Source of the DNA: Candidatus Delongbacteria bacterium | Lineage (GTDB): Bacteria; Delongbacteria; UBA4055 | Assembly (NCBI GenBank): GCA_027858795.1 | Contig: JAQICF010000196.1 | Span: forward strand, 1 to 62,073 | DNA: 62,073 nucleotides | Direction: 5' to 3' | Part shown: one piece after another, positions 9,172 through 18,837 of the stretch | Layout: each line of letters opens with the position of its first letter | How positions within the stretch are numbered: the first letter of the stretch is position 1 | The notes under the pieces: model-generated | What the model saw: the letters and a program-made list of their open reading frames with translations, nothing else | The model's database searches: none | What the model was told of the DNA's origin: nothing | Translations under genes and position numbers: made by a program

Positions 9172-10497
9172 ATGAATGTTGATACTGAAACAAAGAGGCT
9201 TATACTTCAGAGAATTGCTTTCATGGCAAATTCGGGAAAATCATTTGATAAAATTTCTATTGCCCTAAGAAAGTACTTTGGTATTCGGCAAAAATATTCA
9301 TATCAAAGAATACCTGATAAGATATTACATTACATCTATGATTATTTTTTATTTCTTCAAAAGGGAAAAAAAATTCAAAATATTGGGAATGCATTTGAAA
9401 CAATGTTAGATAATGATATGAAATTTGAGCAACATCCAATACATAGAGGTTTCTATTACGATAAGAGTAGGCATTCTCTTGTAGGTATTGCCACAGGGAT
9501 AGATATTAATGTAAGTAATGGGAAGCACCACATTATTGAATTAAACCGCTCAATAGGAATATTAGAAAACATTAGACCAATATATTCAACAAGATATAGT
9601 CCTGAAATATTAAATATTGTCAAGTTTATGAAAGAATTTGAATTCAAAAAAGTATATGTAATGTATAGTAGATTACACTTGTATCGAAAAGAAATCATTG
9701 AGGCCTCTGCTGAGTTTAAAGTTAAAATGATTCCAATAAGCTATCCTTGGGTTGAATTTGACAAACAAAGTTATAATCGGCATTTTATGCCTGACACACT
9801 AGAAAGAGATACTGTTTACATGAGGTTAGAGCCAGGCTATAGTCCAATCATGCACTACTTGAGCGACAAATATGTATCGTATAAGTGGCTCTCGAAAATA
9901 TATACCCAATCTCCTGAAGAATATTCGTTACTAAACATCCCTAAAACCACTAATTACTTAAGTATAGATAAGTCAAATTATTCTGAAAAGTGGCCAAATA
10001 CTGTTATTAAGTTAAGTGGAAAAATGCAAGGACTTGCCGTGGCAATGCTTAAAGCAGAATCAGAAGAGAAAGCATTAATAGAGTTGAAAATCAAAAACAG
10101 AAACGAAGTACCTATGATTTTTAAGTCAACATTGGTCGATAAAGTTGTAGATAAATTGTTTGGTAATACTAAAACTGTAATTTATCAGGATTTTGTTAAA
10201 CCCACAATAAAGAATGATAGAGCAGGAAGAATAAGGTTAAATATTTTTTCCAACCCATTAAAAACAATTTCGCTATCCGATTATTATATGTGGACAGTTT
10301 TTAAAACACCTGATATTTGCCTAGATGGGTTATTGGTAGATCCTAGTCCATATATAGTTAATTGGGCTTTCTCCGGTCAAAAAGCACAATTTTCGGAGTT
10401 AACATCCTCAGAGCGACAATTAACCGATCCTGCGATACCACAAATTTGCCAGTTGGTACAAAAGGGTTTGGAACAAAAGTTTATTACAAAAGGATAA
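9172..10497 (+). CDS. Unrecognised protein of the glycan cluster, possibly a divergent ATP-grasp ligase
   Basis: A 441-residue soluble protein with no signal peptide that I cannot assign to a family. The ATG at 9172 is 4 bp after the previous stop with AGAGGA upstream, so I prefer it to a TTG at 9148. Weak signs of an ATP-grasp fold are present: KLSGKMQGLAVAML around residue 285 looks like a glycine-rich ATP-binding loop after a strand, VIYQDFVKPTI could be the hinge, and GRIRLNIFSNP and NWAFSGQ lie where metal-binding residues would be expected. The N-terminal half contains IELNRSIGILENIRPIY. It sits between the CapK-like enzyme and a GT2 transferase in a tight run, so a role in the same modification is likely. 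Confidence 0.45.
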   Translation: MNVDTETKRLILQRIAFMANSGKSFDKISIALRKYFGIRQKYSYQRIPDKILHYIYDYFLFLQKGKKIQNIGNAFETMLDNDMKFEQHPIHRGFYYDKSRHSLVGIATGIDINVSNGKHHIIELNRSIGILENIRPIYSTRYSPEILNIVKFMKEFEFKKVYVMYSRLHLYRKEIIEASAEFKVKMIPISYPWVEFDKQSYNRHFMPDTLERDTVYMRLEPGYSPIMHYLSDKYVSYKWLSKIYTQSPEEYSLLNIPKTTNYLSIDKSNYSEKWPNTVIKLSGKMQGLAVAMLKAESEEKALIELKIKNRNEVPMIFKSTLVDKVVDKLFGNTKTVIYQDFVKPTIKNDRAGRIRLNIFSNPLKTISLSDYYMWTVFKTPDICLDGLLVDPSPYIVNWAFSGQKAQFSELTSSERQLTDPAIPQICQLVQKGLEQKFITKG

Positions 10498-10499
10498 AT

Positions 10500-11450
10500 A
10501 TGAAAACATTTAAAGTAGATCTCTCAATAATCATTCCGGTATTTAATGATGAAGAAGTTCTAGAAGAACTGTATGATCGTTTGATGAATATAATTCCTTC
10601 ACGGTATGATGATTATGAAATCATTATGGTTGATGACGGTAGCAAGGATAATTCTTTCGAAAAATTAAAATTATTTCATCAAAAAAATAACAGAATTAAA
10701 ATATTGAAACAATCACGTAATTTTGGTCAAGCAAACTCTATATTAGCAGGATTGCAGTATTCGAAGGGTGAAATAGTTGTTATAATGGATTCTGATTTAC
10801 AGGATCGTCCGGAAGATATTCCTGTTTTGATAAAAGCACTGCAAGAAAAGAATGTAGCAATGTCAATAGCAAAGTGGGAATCAAGAGAAGATTCGTTAAG
10901 AAAAAAAATGGCGTCGTGGCTATTCTATCAGTTTTCGCAACGAATTACCGATATAAAATATGAAAAAGGATTGGGTGTTTTCAGAGCAATAAAAAGAGCA
11001 GCAATTAAAGAATTGATAAATGTACCTGAAATAACAGGAACTGTTCTCAGCTTACTTTATTGGTCCGGGATTAGCCGTGTTTCAGTTCCGTTAAAAAGAG
11101 ATAAAAGATTTGCAGGAGCAACAGGATATACTCTAAAAAAAATGTTTAAGTTAAGCATGGAAAGAATATTTTCATACTCGCTATTTCCAATGAGACTAAT
11201 GACTAATACTGGGTTGATTATTGGGTTTGTAAGTATTGTTGTAGGTCTTTTTTTTATTATTAGAAAATTTTTCAACACTGAAGTTTTGCCTGGATGGACT
11301 TCTTTAATAGTAATTGTATCTTTTTTATTCGGTGTAAACTTCATATTTATGGGATTGTTGGGTGAATATATTGGGCGCATTTATTTAGAAACAAAAAAAA
11401 GACCCAAGTATGTAACCGAAATTATTTTGGATTCATCAAAAGAGGATTGA
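10500..11450 (+). CDS. GT2 glycosyltransferase, GtrB/ArnC/DPM1-like, membrane anchored
   Basis: A 316-residue family 2 transferase. The GT-A domain begins SIIIPVFNDEEVLEEL, contains IIMVDDGSKDNS, RNFGQANSILAGL and the metal-binding DSDLQDRPEDIP near residue 95. Two C-terminal membrane helices (about 233-255 and 267-290) are those of polyprenyl-phosphate glycosyltransferases, which load a sugar onto undecaprenyl phosphate at the inner membrane. I use the ATG at 10500, with AAAAGGA a few bases upstream, instead of upstream in-frame starts that would lie inside the previous gene. The product would supply a lipid-linked sugar for the glycan made by this cluster; the sugar cannot be read from sequence. 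Confidence 0.85.
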   Translation: MKTFKVDLSIIIPVFNDEEVLEELYDRLMNIIPSRYDDYEIIMVDDGSKDNSFEKLKLFHQKNNRIKILKQSRNFGQANSILAGLQYSKGEIVVIMDSDLQDRPEDIPVLIKALQEKNVAMSIAKWESREDSLRKKMASWLFYQFSQRITDIKYEKGLGVFRAIKRAAIKELINVPEITGTVLSLLYWSGISRVSVPLKRDKRFAGATGYTLKKMFKLSMERIFSYSLFPMRLMTNTGLIIGFVSIVVGLFFIIRKFFNTEVLPGWTSLIVIVSFLFGVNFIFMGLLGEYIGRIYLETKKRPKYVTEIILDSSKED

Positions 11451-11454
11451 TTTT

Positions 11455-12111
11455 ATGAAAAAAATAATTATTTTAGGAGGTTTAGGCAACGGAAGTATAA
11501 TTGCGAATGCTATCCTTGATGCGAACAAACTAGATTGTAAAGAGTGGAAATTTGCAGGTTACCTTAATGATCGAGCCAAAATAGGTGAAGAAATTCAAGG
11601 CTTTAAAGTACTTGGAAGTTTAGCGGATACTAAGAAGTATTTAGATGAAGGTTATTATTTTATAAATACAATTTTAAGAATTGATGGACAGCAAGAGAGA
11701 ATTGAACTTTTTGAAACATTATCAATACCCAAAGATAGATTGGCAACCTTTATTCATCCAAAAACATATATTGCCCCAAATGTGGTATTGGGATCTGGCA
11801 CTGTAATTATGCCTAATGTTTCAGTAAACTCAGGTGTAATATTTGGAAATGGGTGCTTGATTTTAAACGGAGCCACAATTGCTCATGATACTATTTTTGG
11901 AAATTACTGCCATGTTGCCTCCCAAGCTTGCTTAGGAGGATATTTAACCATAGGGAGTGGGGTACACATTGGTTTAAATGCGACAATTCGTGAGAATCTT
12001 ACTATCGGTAGAAATTCAACGATAGGAATGGGAGCGGTGTTAACTAAGGATGTTAAGGAAAATGAAATTTGGGTAGGTAATCCTGCAAAGTTTTTAAGGA
12101 TGGCTAAGTGA
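11455..12111 (+). CDS. NeuD/PglD-like sugar O- or N-acyltransferase
   Basis: A 218-residue protein. The first 95 residues form a Rossmann-like PglD_N domain (IIILGGLGNGSIIANAILD, GFKVLGSLAD), and the rest is a left-handed beta helix built of hexapeptide repeats (NVVLGSGTVIMPNVSVN, IAHDTIFGNYCHVA, IGSGVHIGLNATI, IGRNSTIGMGAVL, WVGNPAKFLRM). His in IAHD is the likely catalytic base by analogy with PglD. Such enzymes acylate amino sugars or nonulosonic acids with acyl-CoA. The gene stands before an ATP-grasp ligase and wecE, so the Fuc4N made by WecE is a good candidate acceptor, but pseudaminic acid is also possible. Its TGA overlaps the next start by 4 bp. Confidence 0.82.
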   Translation: MKKIIILGGLGNGSIIANAILDANKLDCKEWKFAGYLNDRAKIGEEIQGFKVLGSLADTKKYLDEGYYFINTILRIDGQQERIELFETLSIPKDRLATFIHPKTYIAPNVVLGSGTVIMPNVSVNSGVIFGNGCLILNGATIAHDTIFGNYCHVASQACLGGYLTIGSGVHIGLNATIRENLTIGRNSTIGMGAVLTKDVKENEIWVGNPAKFLRMAK

Positions 12112-13262
12112 AAAAACTTGTAATAATCGGCGCAAGCTATTTGCAACTTCCTCTTGTGAAAAAAGCAAGAGAATTAAATTTAGAAACGCATGTTTTTGCT
12201 TGGAAGGATGGAGCAGTAGCTGAAGAAATTGCGGATTATTTTTATCCAATATCCATTATTGAAAAAGAAAAAATACTTGCTGAATGTAAAAAAATAAATC
12301 CTGATGGAATTACTTCAATAGCATCAGATTTAGCAATGCTTACAGTTAGTTATATTGCAAAAGAGTTGGATTTGGTAGGAAATTCATTGATTTGTACTCA
12401 AAATGCAAGGAATAAATACTTAATGAGAAAACAATTCTTAAAGAATGGAATTAAGTGTCCAAAATTTGTCAAAGTACTAGAAAATTGTAATTTTGATATT
12501 AAAGGATTAAAATTTCCTTTAATTGTTAAACCAGCAGATAGTTCAGGTAGTAGGGGTATAAATAAGGTTGACTCAAAAGAAAAAATAAATGAAGCAATTG
12601 ATAATGCTATTTACTATTCTTTAAGCAGAGAAGTAATTATTGAAGAATTTATTGAAGGAGAAGAAGTCAGCGTTGAAACAATATCTTTTTCAGGAAAACA
12701 TTACTATTTAACAATTACAGATAAAGAAACAACAGGCTCCCCTCATTTTGTAGAAACATCTCATCATCAACCTTCTATGTATATTCCAAGGTTAGAATGT
12801 AGGATAAAAGAATTAGCTTTCCGTGGATTATTTGCTTTAGGATTTAAAAATGGTGCAGCTCATACTGAAATTAAGATCACACCTAATGCCGAATTGTATA
12901 TTATCGAAACTGGAGGAAGAATGGGGGGGGATCTGATAGGGTCTGATCTCGTAAAACTATCAACAGGTTATGATTTTGTAAAGGGAGTAATAGAAGTAGC
13001 ATTAGGAGAATTTAATATCCCTAAAATAGATAAAAATATGTTTTCAGGAGTTCATTATGTGTATCCTAGAACGAAAGGGATTGTAAATAAAATCATTGAT
13101 ACTACAGGAGATTACACTATAATTACTAATAAAGAACTAGTTCTGCAAATTGGGGACAAAGTTAAACCAATAAGTAAAAGTATTGACAGAAAAGGTTTTT
13201 ATGTTTACAATGATTCTAAGAAATTAGAAGACAGAGATTTAATTAAACTCATAATAAAATAA
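12108..13262 (+). CDS. ATP-grasp ligase of the glycan cluster
   Basis: A 384-residue protein with a clear ATP-grasp layout: N-terminal pre-grasp domain (LVIIGASYLQLPLVKKARE, PDGITSIASDLAM), then the ATP-grasp domain with FPLIVKPADSSGSRGINKV, VIIEEFIEGEEVSVETIS, and the metal-binding stretch YIIETGGRMGG. This is the CarB/PurK-like class that forms amide or related bonds through an acyl phosphate. The start is GTG, sharing GTGA with the previous stop. It lies between an acyltransferase and WecE, which produces an amino sugar; linking an amino acid or carboxylic acid to that amine is a reasonable guess, not a demonstrated function. Confidence 0.8.
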   Translation: MKKLVIIGASYLQLPLVKKARELNLETHVFAWKDGAVAEEIADYFYPISIIEKEKILAECKKINPDGITSIASDLAMLTVSYIAKELDLVGNSLICTQNARNKYLMRKQFLKNGIKCPKFVKVLENCNFDIKGLKFPLIVKPADSSGSRGINKVDSKEKINEAIDNAIYYSLSREVIIEEFIEGEEVSVETISFSGKHYYLTITDKETTGSPHFVETSHHQPSMYIPRLECRIKELAFRGLFALGFKNGAAHTEIKITPNAELYIIETGGRMGGDLIGSDLVKLSTGYDFVKGVIEVALGEFNIPKIDKNMFSGVHYVYPRTKGIVNKIIDTTGDYTIITNKELVLQIGDKVKPISKSIDRKGFYVYNDSKKLEDRDLIKLIIK

Positions 13263-13266
13263 CAAT

Positions 13267-14391
13267 ATGAAAATACCTTTTAATAAACCACTAATATTGA
13301 ACGACGAATTCGAGAATCTGAAAAAAGTCTTTGAAAACGATAGATTTTCCGGTAATGGAGATTTCTCAAAAAAATGTAATAAAATTTTAGAAAATAAAAC
13401 TGGATGTTCAAAATCAATTGTTACTTCTTCATGCACAGATGCTTTGGAGATGACTTCTCTTTTGACAATGATTTCTCCCGGTGATGAAGTAATAATGCCT
13501 TCGTTTACTTTTGTTTCGACTGCAAGTGCTTTTGAATTAAGGAAAGCAAAGATTGTATGGTGTGATATCAGGTATGACACAAAAAACATTGATGAAAATA
13601 AAATCGAAGAATTGATTACCCCTAAAACAAAAGCAATTGTCGTCGTACACTACGCAGGAGTTGCCTGTGAAATGGATCGAATTAAAGAAATTTGCATAAA
13701 ACATGGTATTTACTTGATCGAAGATGCTGCTCAATCAATAGATTGTTACTACAAAGGTCAACATCTTGGGAGTATTGGAGACCTAGGAACATTAAGCTTT
13801 CATGAAACTAAGAATATACATTGTGGTGAAGGTGGTGCTTTGCTCGTTAATAATCCATCAATGGTAGAAAAAGCGGAATTTATCAGAGATAAAGGCACAA
13901 ATAGATCACATTTTAATCAAGGTAAAGTTGATAAATATACTTGGCATGAACTTGGTTCAAGTTACTTAATGTCCGAATTGCAGGCTGCATTTTTGTATTC
14001 CCAATTAAAAGTATCAGAAGAAATAAATGAAAATAGATTAAAAAGCTGGCGACTCTATTATGATTTATTGTTAAAAACATTACCAAAAGAACAGCTTCCT
14101 CACATACCAGAAGAATGCATACACAACGCCCATATGTTTTATGTTTTAGCAAATGACGAGAAAGAAAGGGAAGAATTATTGAAACACCTTGCAGATAATG
14201 ATATTAACGCAATATTTCACTATATACCTCTTCATGAAGCCCCTTATTGGAAGGGTAAATACAGCAATATTCATCTTTCAATAACTGAAAAAGTGAGCAA
14301 GACAATAATAAGATTACCACTCTTTTACAAAATCAAAAAAAGTGAGATATTACATATCGTTGACACTTTAGAACGTTTTTACAAAAAATAA
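13267..14391 (+). CDS. wecE: WecE/RffA-like dTDP-4-amino-4,6-dideoxygalactose transaminase
   Basis: A 374-residue DegT/DnrJ/EryC1 aminotransferase. It matches the WecE subfamily closely by eye: IPFNKP at the start, VTSSCTDALEM, PGDEVIMPSFTFVSTASAF, VVVHYAGVACEMD and LIEDAAQSID, with the PLP lysine K182 in SFHETKN and GEGGALLVNN behind it. WecE converts dTDP-4-keto-6-deoxyglucose to dTDP-Fuc4N with glutamate, giving an amino sugar used in enterobacterial common antigen and some O-antigens. It is the last gene of the glycan run, 4 bp after the ATP-grasp gene. The RmlA/RmlB enzymes that would supply the substrate are not in the window. Confidence 0.9.
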   Translation: MKIPFNKPLILNDEFENLKKVFENDRFSGNGDFSKKCNKILENKTGCSKSIVTSSCTDALEMTSLLTMISPGDEVIMPSFTFVSTASAFELRKAKIVWCDIRYDTKNIDENKIEELITPKTKAIVVVHYAGVACEMDRIKEICIKHGIYLIEDAAQSIDCYYKGQHLGSIGDLGTLSFHETKNIHCGEGGALLVNNPSMVEKAEFIRDKGTNRSHFNQGKVDKYTWHELGSSYLMSELQAAFLYSQLKVSEEINENRLKSWRLYYDLLLKTLPKEQLPHIPEECIHNAHMFYVLANDEKEREELLKHLADNDINAIFHYIPLHEAPYWKGKYSNIHLSITEKVSKTIIRLPLFYKIKKSEILHIVDTLERFYKK

Positions 14392-14446
14392 GATTTACTT
14401 ACTTATTCTATAAAAACAATCTCCTTTTTCTTCAATTTTTATCTTT

Positions 14447-14475
14447 TTGCCTTATTAAGTAATAATAGTTATATT
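14447..14475 (+). promoter_or_regulatory. Sigma-70-like promoter for the 14.5-20.2 kb envelope operon
   Basis: TTGCCT and TATATT are separated by 17 bp. The -10 hexamer is the same as in the promoters before secD, rplU, the OmpA gene and several accessory genes. A transcript would start near 14482, which supports translation from the ATG at 14533 instead of 14491. Confidence 0.5.
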
Positions 14476-14532
14476 GTAAAACTATGCATTATGTATGGTA
14501 TGTATGGGATAACTAATCAAGTAGGGATTGTA

Positions 14533-14928
14533 ATGCCTGTAAAGATAAAAATCACCGATGAACAAAAAGCTCTTCTAGCTAAAATAGCCAGAGTAATAGC
14601 CTCAAAAGGTATGACAACACCAACAATATTTTTTCTGGAAACAATGCAACCTCTTAACTATATTGGAAGTCAATTCATGGCATATTTAGAGCCGTTTTTG
14701 ACATTTGTTATACCTAGAGATGCATACAATGACATTCAAAAAATTTTAGAACAGAGAAAGGGAATAGATTATTTCCTTTCGATCTTGGAAGATGAAGAAT
14801 TTAAAAAACAGAAGCATGATAAGCAGGTAAGGCAGGATATTAAAAATATTAAAAAAATGGAAAAAGTTGCTCAACAAGAAAAGAAAAAGTTGGAAAAAAA
14901 GCTGAAGAAGCAAAAGGAAGAAAAATGA
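14533..14928 (+). CDS. Small conserved-looking protein with a lysine-rich coiled-coil tail
   Basis: A 131-residue cytoplasmic protein without signal peptide. The N-terminal part is helical (ITDEQKALLAKIARVIASKG, TPTIFFLETMQPLNYIGSQF), with a pattern I associate with conserved hypothetical proteins of FCB-group genomes; I know no function. From about residue 85 it becomes a lysine/glutamate coiled coil ending KKLEKKLKKQKEEK. I chose the ATG at 14533, with TAGGG 7 bp upstream, over the ATG at 14491, which would add an unusual MYGMYG leader very close to the probable transcription start. Its TGA overlaps the start of the downstream protease gene by 4 bp (ATGA). Confidence 0.65.
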   Translation: MPVKIKITDEQKALLAKIARVIASKGMTTPTIFFLETMQPLNYIGSQFMAYLEPFLTFVIPRDAYNDIQKILEQRKGIDYFLSILEDEEFKKQKHDKQVRQDIKNIKKMEKVAQQEKKKLEKKLKKQKEEK

Positions 14929-16646
14929 AAAAACTGATAATCGCTGTTACAATAATTTTTACATTTAATTTATTTTCGAATGGGTTATATACACCCCCAA
15001 AAGAGAATAAATTTTCTCCCCGAGCAGAATATTTTATCAATTCCGGGACAAAAGAGAATAAAGCATTTGTAATATATTTTACAGATAAGAATGTTTTAGA
15101 CCAAAAAAGCTATGAAGAAGCCATATCTAAAGTAGAGATCAGTGAAAAAGCTTTAAATAGAAGAGCAAAAACTTTCAGAAGACAGGATAATTTAATATCA
15201 TTCTCAGATCTACCGGTTCATCAAGGTTACATAGAAGAACTAGGTCTAAAAAATATTAGATCTGAGTCAAAATGGTTTAATTTTGTGTCTGCAGAGATCA
15301 CAGCAGATAAAGCAATTGAAGTTTCAAAAAATAACTTTGTAAGATACATTGACATACTTCCAGCTAAAGGCAAAAAATTAGACACTAAATCTATAGAAGT
15401 GAATAGTTCTAAAGATCCCCGTTTTTACGGAGATGCATATGACCAAGTAAATCAGATCAATATACCAGCCGTTCATGATCTTGGATACCATGGAGAAGGG
15501 GTAACTCTGTTGATAATTGATACTGGTTTCAAGAAGGATCATGAAGTCTTTGACAGTCTGACTGTTATAGGGGAAAGGGACTTTATATTTGATGACAACA
15601 ATGTTTCTTTAGACTCAAATGATGTGATAACATATCAAGAGACACACGGTACGGCATGCTGGTCTATAGCTGCAGGTTATAAACCAAATACTTTAGTAGG
15701 ACCTGCTTATAGGTCTAATTTTCTTTTAGCCAAAACAGAAGATTATCTGAATGAAAGTACACTTGAAGAAGATTACATGGTAGAAGCTCTTGAATGGGGG
15801 GAAGCTTTGGGAGCAGATGTTGTTTCAAGTTCTCTGGGATACAGTGAATTTGATGATCCCTTGCAAAATTATGCTTACGAAGATATGGATGGTGAAACTG
15901 CGATATGCACACAGGGTGCAAAAAGAGCTGCTTACCTAGGTGTGTTAATATGCAATTCCATGGGTAATTCAGGTGGAGATACATGGAAGTATATGACGGC
16001 TCCATCAGATGCGGATAGTATTATTTCTGTAGGTGCGGTTGATCTTAATGGAGATATCGCATTGTTTTCATCTTACGGCCCAACTTATGATGGTAGAATA
16101 AAGCCGGAAGTAGTTGCTTGGGGAGTAAATAACTATACAGCAGTATATACTTCAACCACTTCTTATGGAACAGGATCTGGTACATCATATTCAACTCCAT
16201 TAACAGCCGGAGTTGCATGTTTATTACTTTCAGCGCATCCTGAATGGACAAATATGGATGTAAGAGAAGCGATGATGATGACTGCTGACCGTTCAAGTAA
16301 TCCTGATACAGATGGAAGATATGGATGGGGTCTGATAGATGCTCTTGCTGCTGTAAATTATAATCCAACAGGAATTGAAACTACTGAAAATCTTGTCAGT
16401 GGAATAAAATTATATAATTACCCTAATCCCTTCAACCCGGAGACAGTCATACACTACACTGATCTTGCGAAAAATTCTAAGATAAATATTTATAATATAA
16501 GCGGAAAATTAATTTCAGAATATTCAAATTTGTCAGGATCAGGTAAAATAAATTTTAATGCTGAAAATTTACCTGCGGGAGTATATTTTTGTAGCGTAAA
16601 CAATGAAAATATGATGAATACTATAAAAATGTTGTTACTAAAGTAG
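14925..16646 (+). CDS. Secreted S8 (subtilisin-like) serine protease with T9SS sorting domain
   Basis: A 573-residue protein with an N-terminal signal peptide (MKKLIIAVTIIFTFNLFSNG), a pro-region to about residue 165, a subtilase domain and a C-terminal T9SS type A domain. The catalytic triad is complete: D199 in LLIIDTGF, H241 in ETHGTACW and S421 in GTSYSTPLTAG. The tail from about residue 495 (LYNYPNPFNPETVIHY ... LPAGVYF ... TIKMLLLK) is the usual sorting signal for type IX secretion. The mature enzyme would be released or anchored at the cell surface and degrade protein. It is translationally coupled to the preceding small gene by an ATGA overlap. Confidence 0.93.
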   Translation: MKKLIIAVTIIFTFNLFSNGLYTPPKENKFSPRAEYFINSGTKENKAFVIYFTDKNVLDQKSYEEAISKVEISEKALNRRAKTFRRQDNLISFSDLPVHQGYIEELGLKNIRSESKWFNFVSAEITADKAIEVSKNNFVRYIDILPAKGKKLDTKSIEVNSSKDPRFYGDAYDQVNQINIPAVHDLGYHGEGVTLLIIDTGFKKDHEVFDSLTVIGERDFIFDDNNVSLDSNDVITYQETHGTACWSIAAGYKPNTLVGPAYRSNFLLAKTEDYLNESTLEEDYMVEALEWGEALGADVVSSSLGYSEFDDPLQNYAYEDMDGETAICTQGAKRAAYLGVLICNSMGNSGGDTWKYMTAPSDADSIISVGAVDLNGDIALFSSYGPTYDGRIKPEVVAWGVNNYTAVYTSTTSYGTGSGTSYSTPLTAGVACLLLSAHPEWTNMDVREAMMMTADRSSNPDTDGRYGWGLIDALAAVNYNPTGIETTENLVSGIKLYNYPNPFNPETVIHYTDLAKNSKINIYNISGKLISEYSNLSGSGKINFNAENLPAGVYFCSVNNENMMNTIKMLLLK

Positions 16647-16694
16647 TAAGTTGATTATATCAAAATAAATAAGTGAATTTCACTTGGAGGTTAT

Positions 16695-18836
16695 ATGAAA
16701 GTAAAAATAATTATTTGGGCATTGATACTGATCTGGTTCATTTCGTGTTCAGTTCCGTCAGACGCATCTGATGATATTACGATCGAGAATTGGAAACTTG
16801 AATTTTCATTTGACAGAGAAAAATTTGAGTTTGATACAATGAAATTGGAAATTGAATTAGATCCAATAGCTTTCCCTGAAAGTTTGAAGGTTGCATCTAT
16901 ATTAGACTCAACAAGTCAGGATTTTAATGACTATGTTGTTGAAGGTGGATCGGAATCAAAATCCATTCAGTATCGTAATGGAGTTGGTATTGGTGGCAAT
17001 GTTGCAGTGCCTCTTGTTATTTATAAAGATTCGTTAACAGGACTTCCGCAAGATCCAATGTTTCTATGGGCAAATACAGATAGTATGAAAATACATATGA
17101 CAATTACAAATAACTATAGTGAATTGACCTATGATTCGTTGAATCTTGTTCTTTTGAGAAAAGACTCACTATTCACTGATCCAGTCAGCGCTCCACCAAA
17201 TATTCCAACAAATAGAGTCATAATAGATACTACATTGTACGATTTCTTGCCTGGAACAGTTCGAGAGGATTCATTGCTTTTAGATAAAGTATGGATAACC
17301 GAGGATATGACATTAAGATTGACCGCATATAATAGGGATTTGACTACGGGTGAAAATATTTCAGGAGTCGATTCTAATGATGACCTTGTTTTTAATCTAA
17401 CCATAGACGATTGTACTTTCCATCGTGCTTATGCTGATTTTTCTGCTCAATCTGTACAAGAAACAGACGTTTATGGCAGAGATGACACAGGTACCGGATA
17501 TAGTAACATTAAACTTAGGTCGGTAATATTAAAAGATGCACAATTAGCTGTTGATGCAAGAAACGTAACTGATCTTGAAGTCTATATTGATGGAAACTTG
17601 GATAGGTTCTACGATCTTAAGTTGGATTCAAATGAGACTGTAATTGTTAATGTGGATCCGTTTACGGTAAGCCCAAGGACATACACTGAAGATATCTTGA
17701 CACCGGTTAATCTTGATAGCTGCAAGCTTTATGTAGATTATGATTTACAAAGTGCAACAGTGACGCATTCTGCTACAGCCCAAGCGGCATCGTCTTCATC
17801 GGATCGTCCGTATGTTCTTCTTACTCAACAGGATAGTGTAAGCTTTTATTTTGAAGTAGAAAGTAGTGGTGGATCATTTGATTTTGTACCTTTCTATGAG
17901 TTTGATGGTGTAGTTGAAAGTGAAACAATAGAGATTTCTGAGACTACAGGGGGCTTTGCTGATGATATTGACTGGGATGACTATAATGGTGTAACTTTAA
18001 ATTCAATGAACCTGAATATTCTGGCAAAATTTACAAGATCTGATTTATATATGCAAACATTGGATTTGGAAGATTTTGAAATGAGAGGGATTAAGGCTGA
18101 TGGTTCGACTAGTGCCTGGGTATGGTTAGAAAGTCATAATTTAACGAATTTTAACAACGATACTCTTCTTATTACAGAGAGACCAGGTTCTCCAGCAGTA
18201 TTTGAATCTATAATAAACTTTCAACCGGACAGTATAGAATATCGAGCTAATGCAACTATGTCATTTGATGGAAAGTTATTTTTCGATGATAAATTAAGCC
18301 TAGAACTACTTGTAAGCACACCATTGGAGATAACTATTACTGATTCATTAGTAAAAAAATTAGAAGTTCATGATATGGACACATTGGATATTGGCGGTGA
18401 TTCTGAAATCCTTAGTTTAAAAGTAAATTCTTTTATAAACAATCCACCTGACCCTCTTGACAGAAATGCAAAGATTAAATTCACTATCAATATTTCTGAC
18501 TCAATTGTTATTGACCCTATAGATTCTACGGATGTTCTTGCCGGGGATGTTAAGGAAATATTTAGTTTGTACATAACTGCGAACCCGGATGCTTTACCAA
18601 ACGGTTATATGCTTAATAATCTAGCTGACAACCAAGGATTAGATATTGATGAAGATGGAATATCATTTCCACCAGATATTATTACAATGATGATGGAATC
18701 GGATACTTATATGCAGGAAATAATCACTATTTATCCTGATGGAGTAGGATCCATTTATCTGAATGATACAGGATTTATTGAGGTTCAAACAAAAATTAGC
18801 GGAGAGTTAAAATTAAGCACAGGAGATGGTGAATAA
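16695..18836 (+). CDS. Large predicted lipoprotein of unknown function
   Basis: A 713-residue protein with a type II signal peptide; the lipobox WFISC places the lipidated cysteine near residue 18, followed by SVPSDASDD, an acidic stretch that does not suggest inner-membrane retention by itself. The mature part is rich in Asp, Ser, Thr and beta-type sequence, with repeated patterns of hydrophobic residues alternating with LDS/TDS turns, so it is probably a stack of beta domains. I recognise no catalytic motif. A good ribosome site TTGGAGG precedes the ATG. It lies 48 bp after the T9SS protease and 1 bp before a beta-barrel gene, so it may be part of an outer-membrane complex. Confidence 0.7.
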   Translation: MKVKIIIWALILIWFISCSVPSDASDDITIENWKLEFSFDREKFEFDTMKLEIELDPIAFPESLKVASILDSTSQDFNDYVVEGGSESKSIQYRNGVGIGGNVAVPLVIYKDSLTGLPQDPMFLWANTDSMKIHMTITNNYSELTYDSLNLVLLRKDSLFTDPVSAPPNIPTNRVIIDTTLYDFLPGTVREDSLLLDKVWITEDMTLRLTAYNRDLTTGENISGVDSNDDLVFNLTIDDCTFHRAYADFSAQSVQETDVYGRDDTGTGYSNIKLRSVILKDAQLAVDARNVTDLEVYIDGNLDRFYDLKLDSNETVIVNVDPFTVSPRTYTEDILTPVNLDSCKLYVDYDLQSATVTHSATAQAASSSSDRPYVLLTQQDSVSFYFEVESSGGSFDFVPFYEFDGVVESETIEISETTGGFADDIDWDDYNGVTLNSMNLNILAKFTRSDLYMQTLDLEDFEMRGIKADGSTSAWVWLESHNLTNFNNDTLLITERPGSPAVFESIINFQPDSIEYRANATMSFDGKLFFDDKLSLELLVSTPLEITITDSLVKKLEVHDMDTLDIGGDSEILSLKVNSFINNPPDPLDRNAKIKFTINISDSIVIDPIDSTDVLAGDVKEIFSLYITANPDALPNGYMLNNLADNQGLDIDEDGISFPPDIITMMMESDTYMQEIITIYPDGVGSIYLNDTGFIEVQTKISGELKLSTGDGE

Positions 18837-18837
18837 G

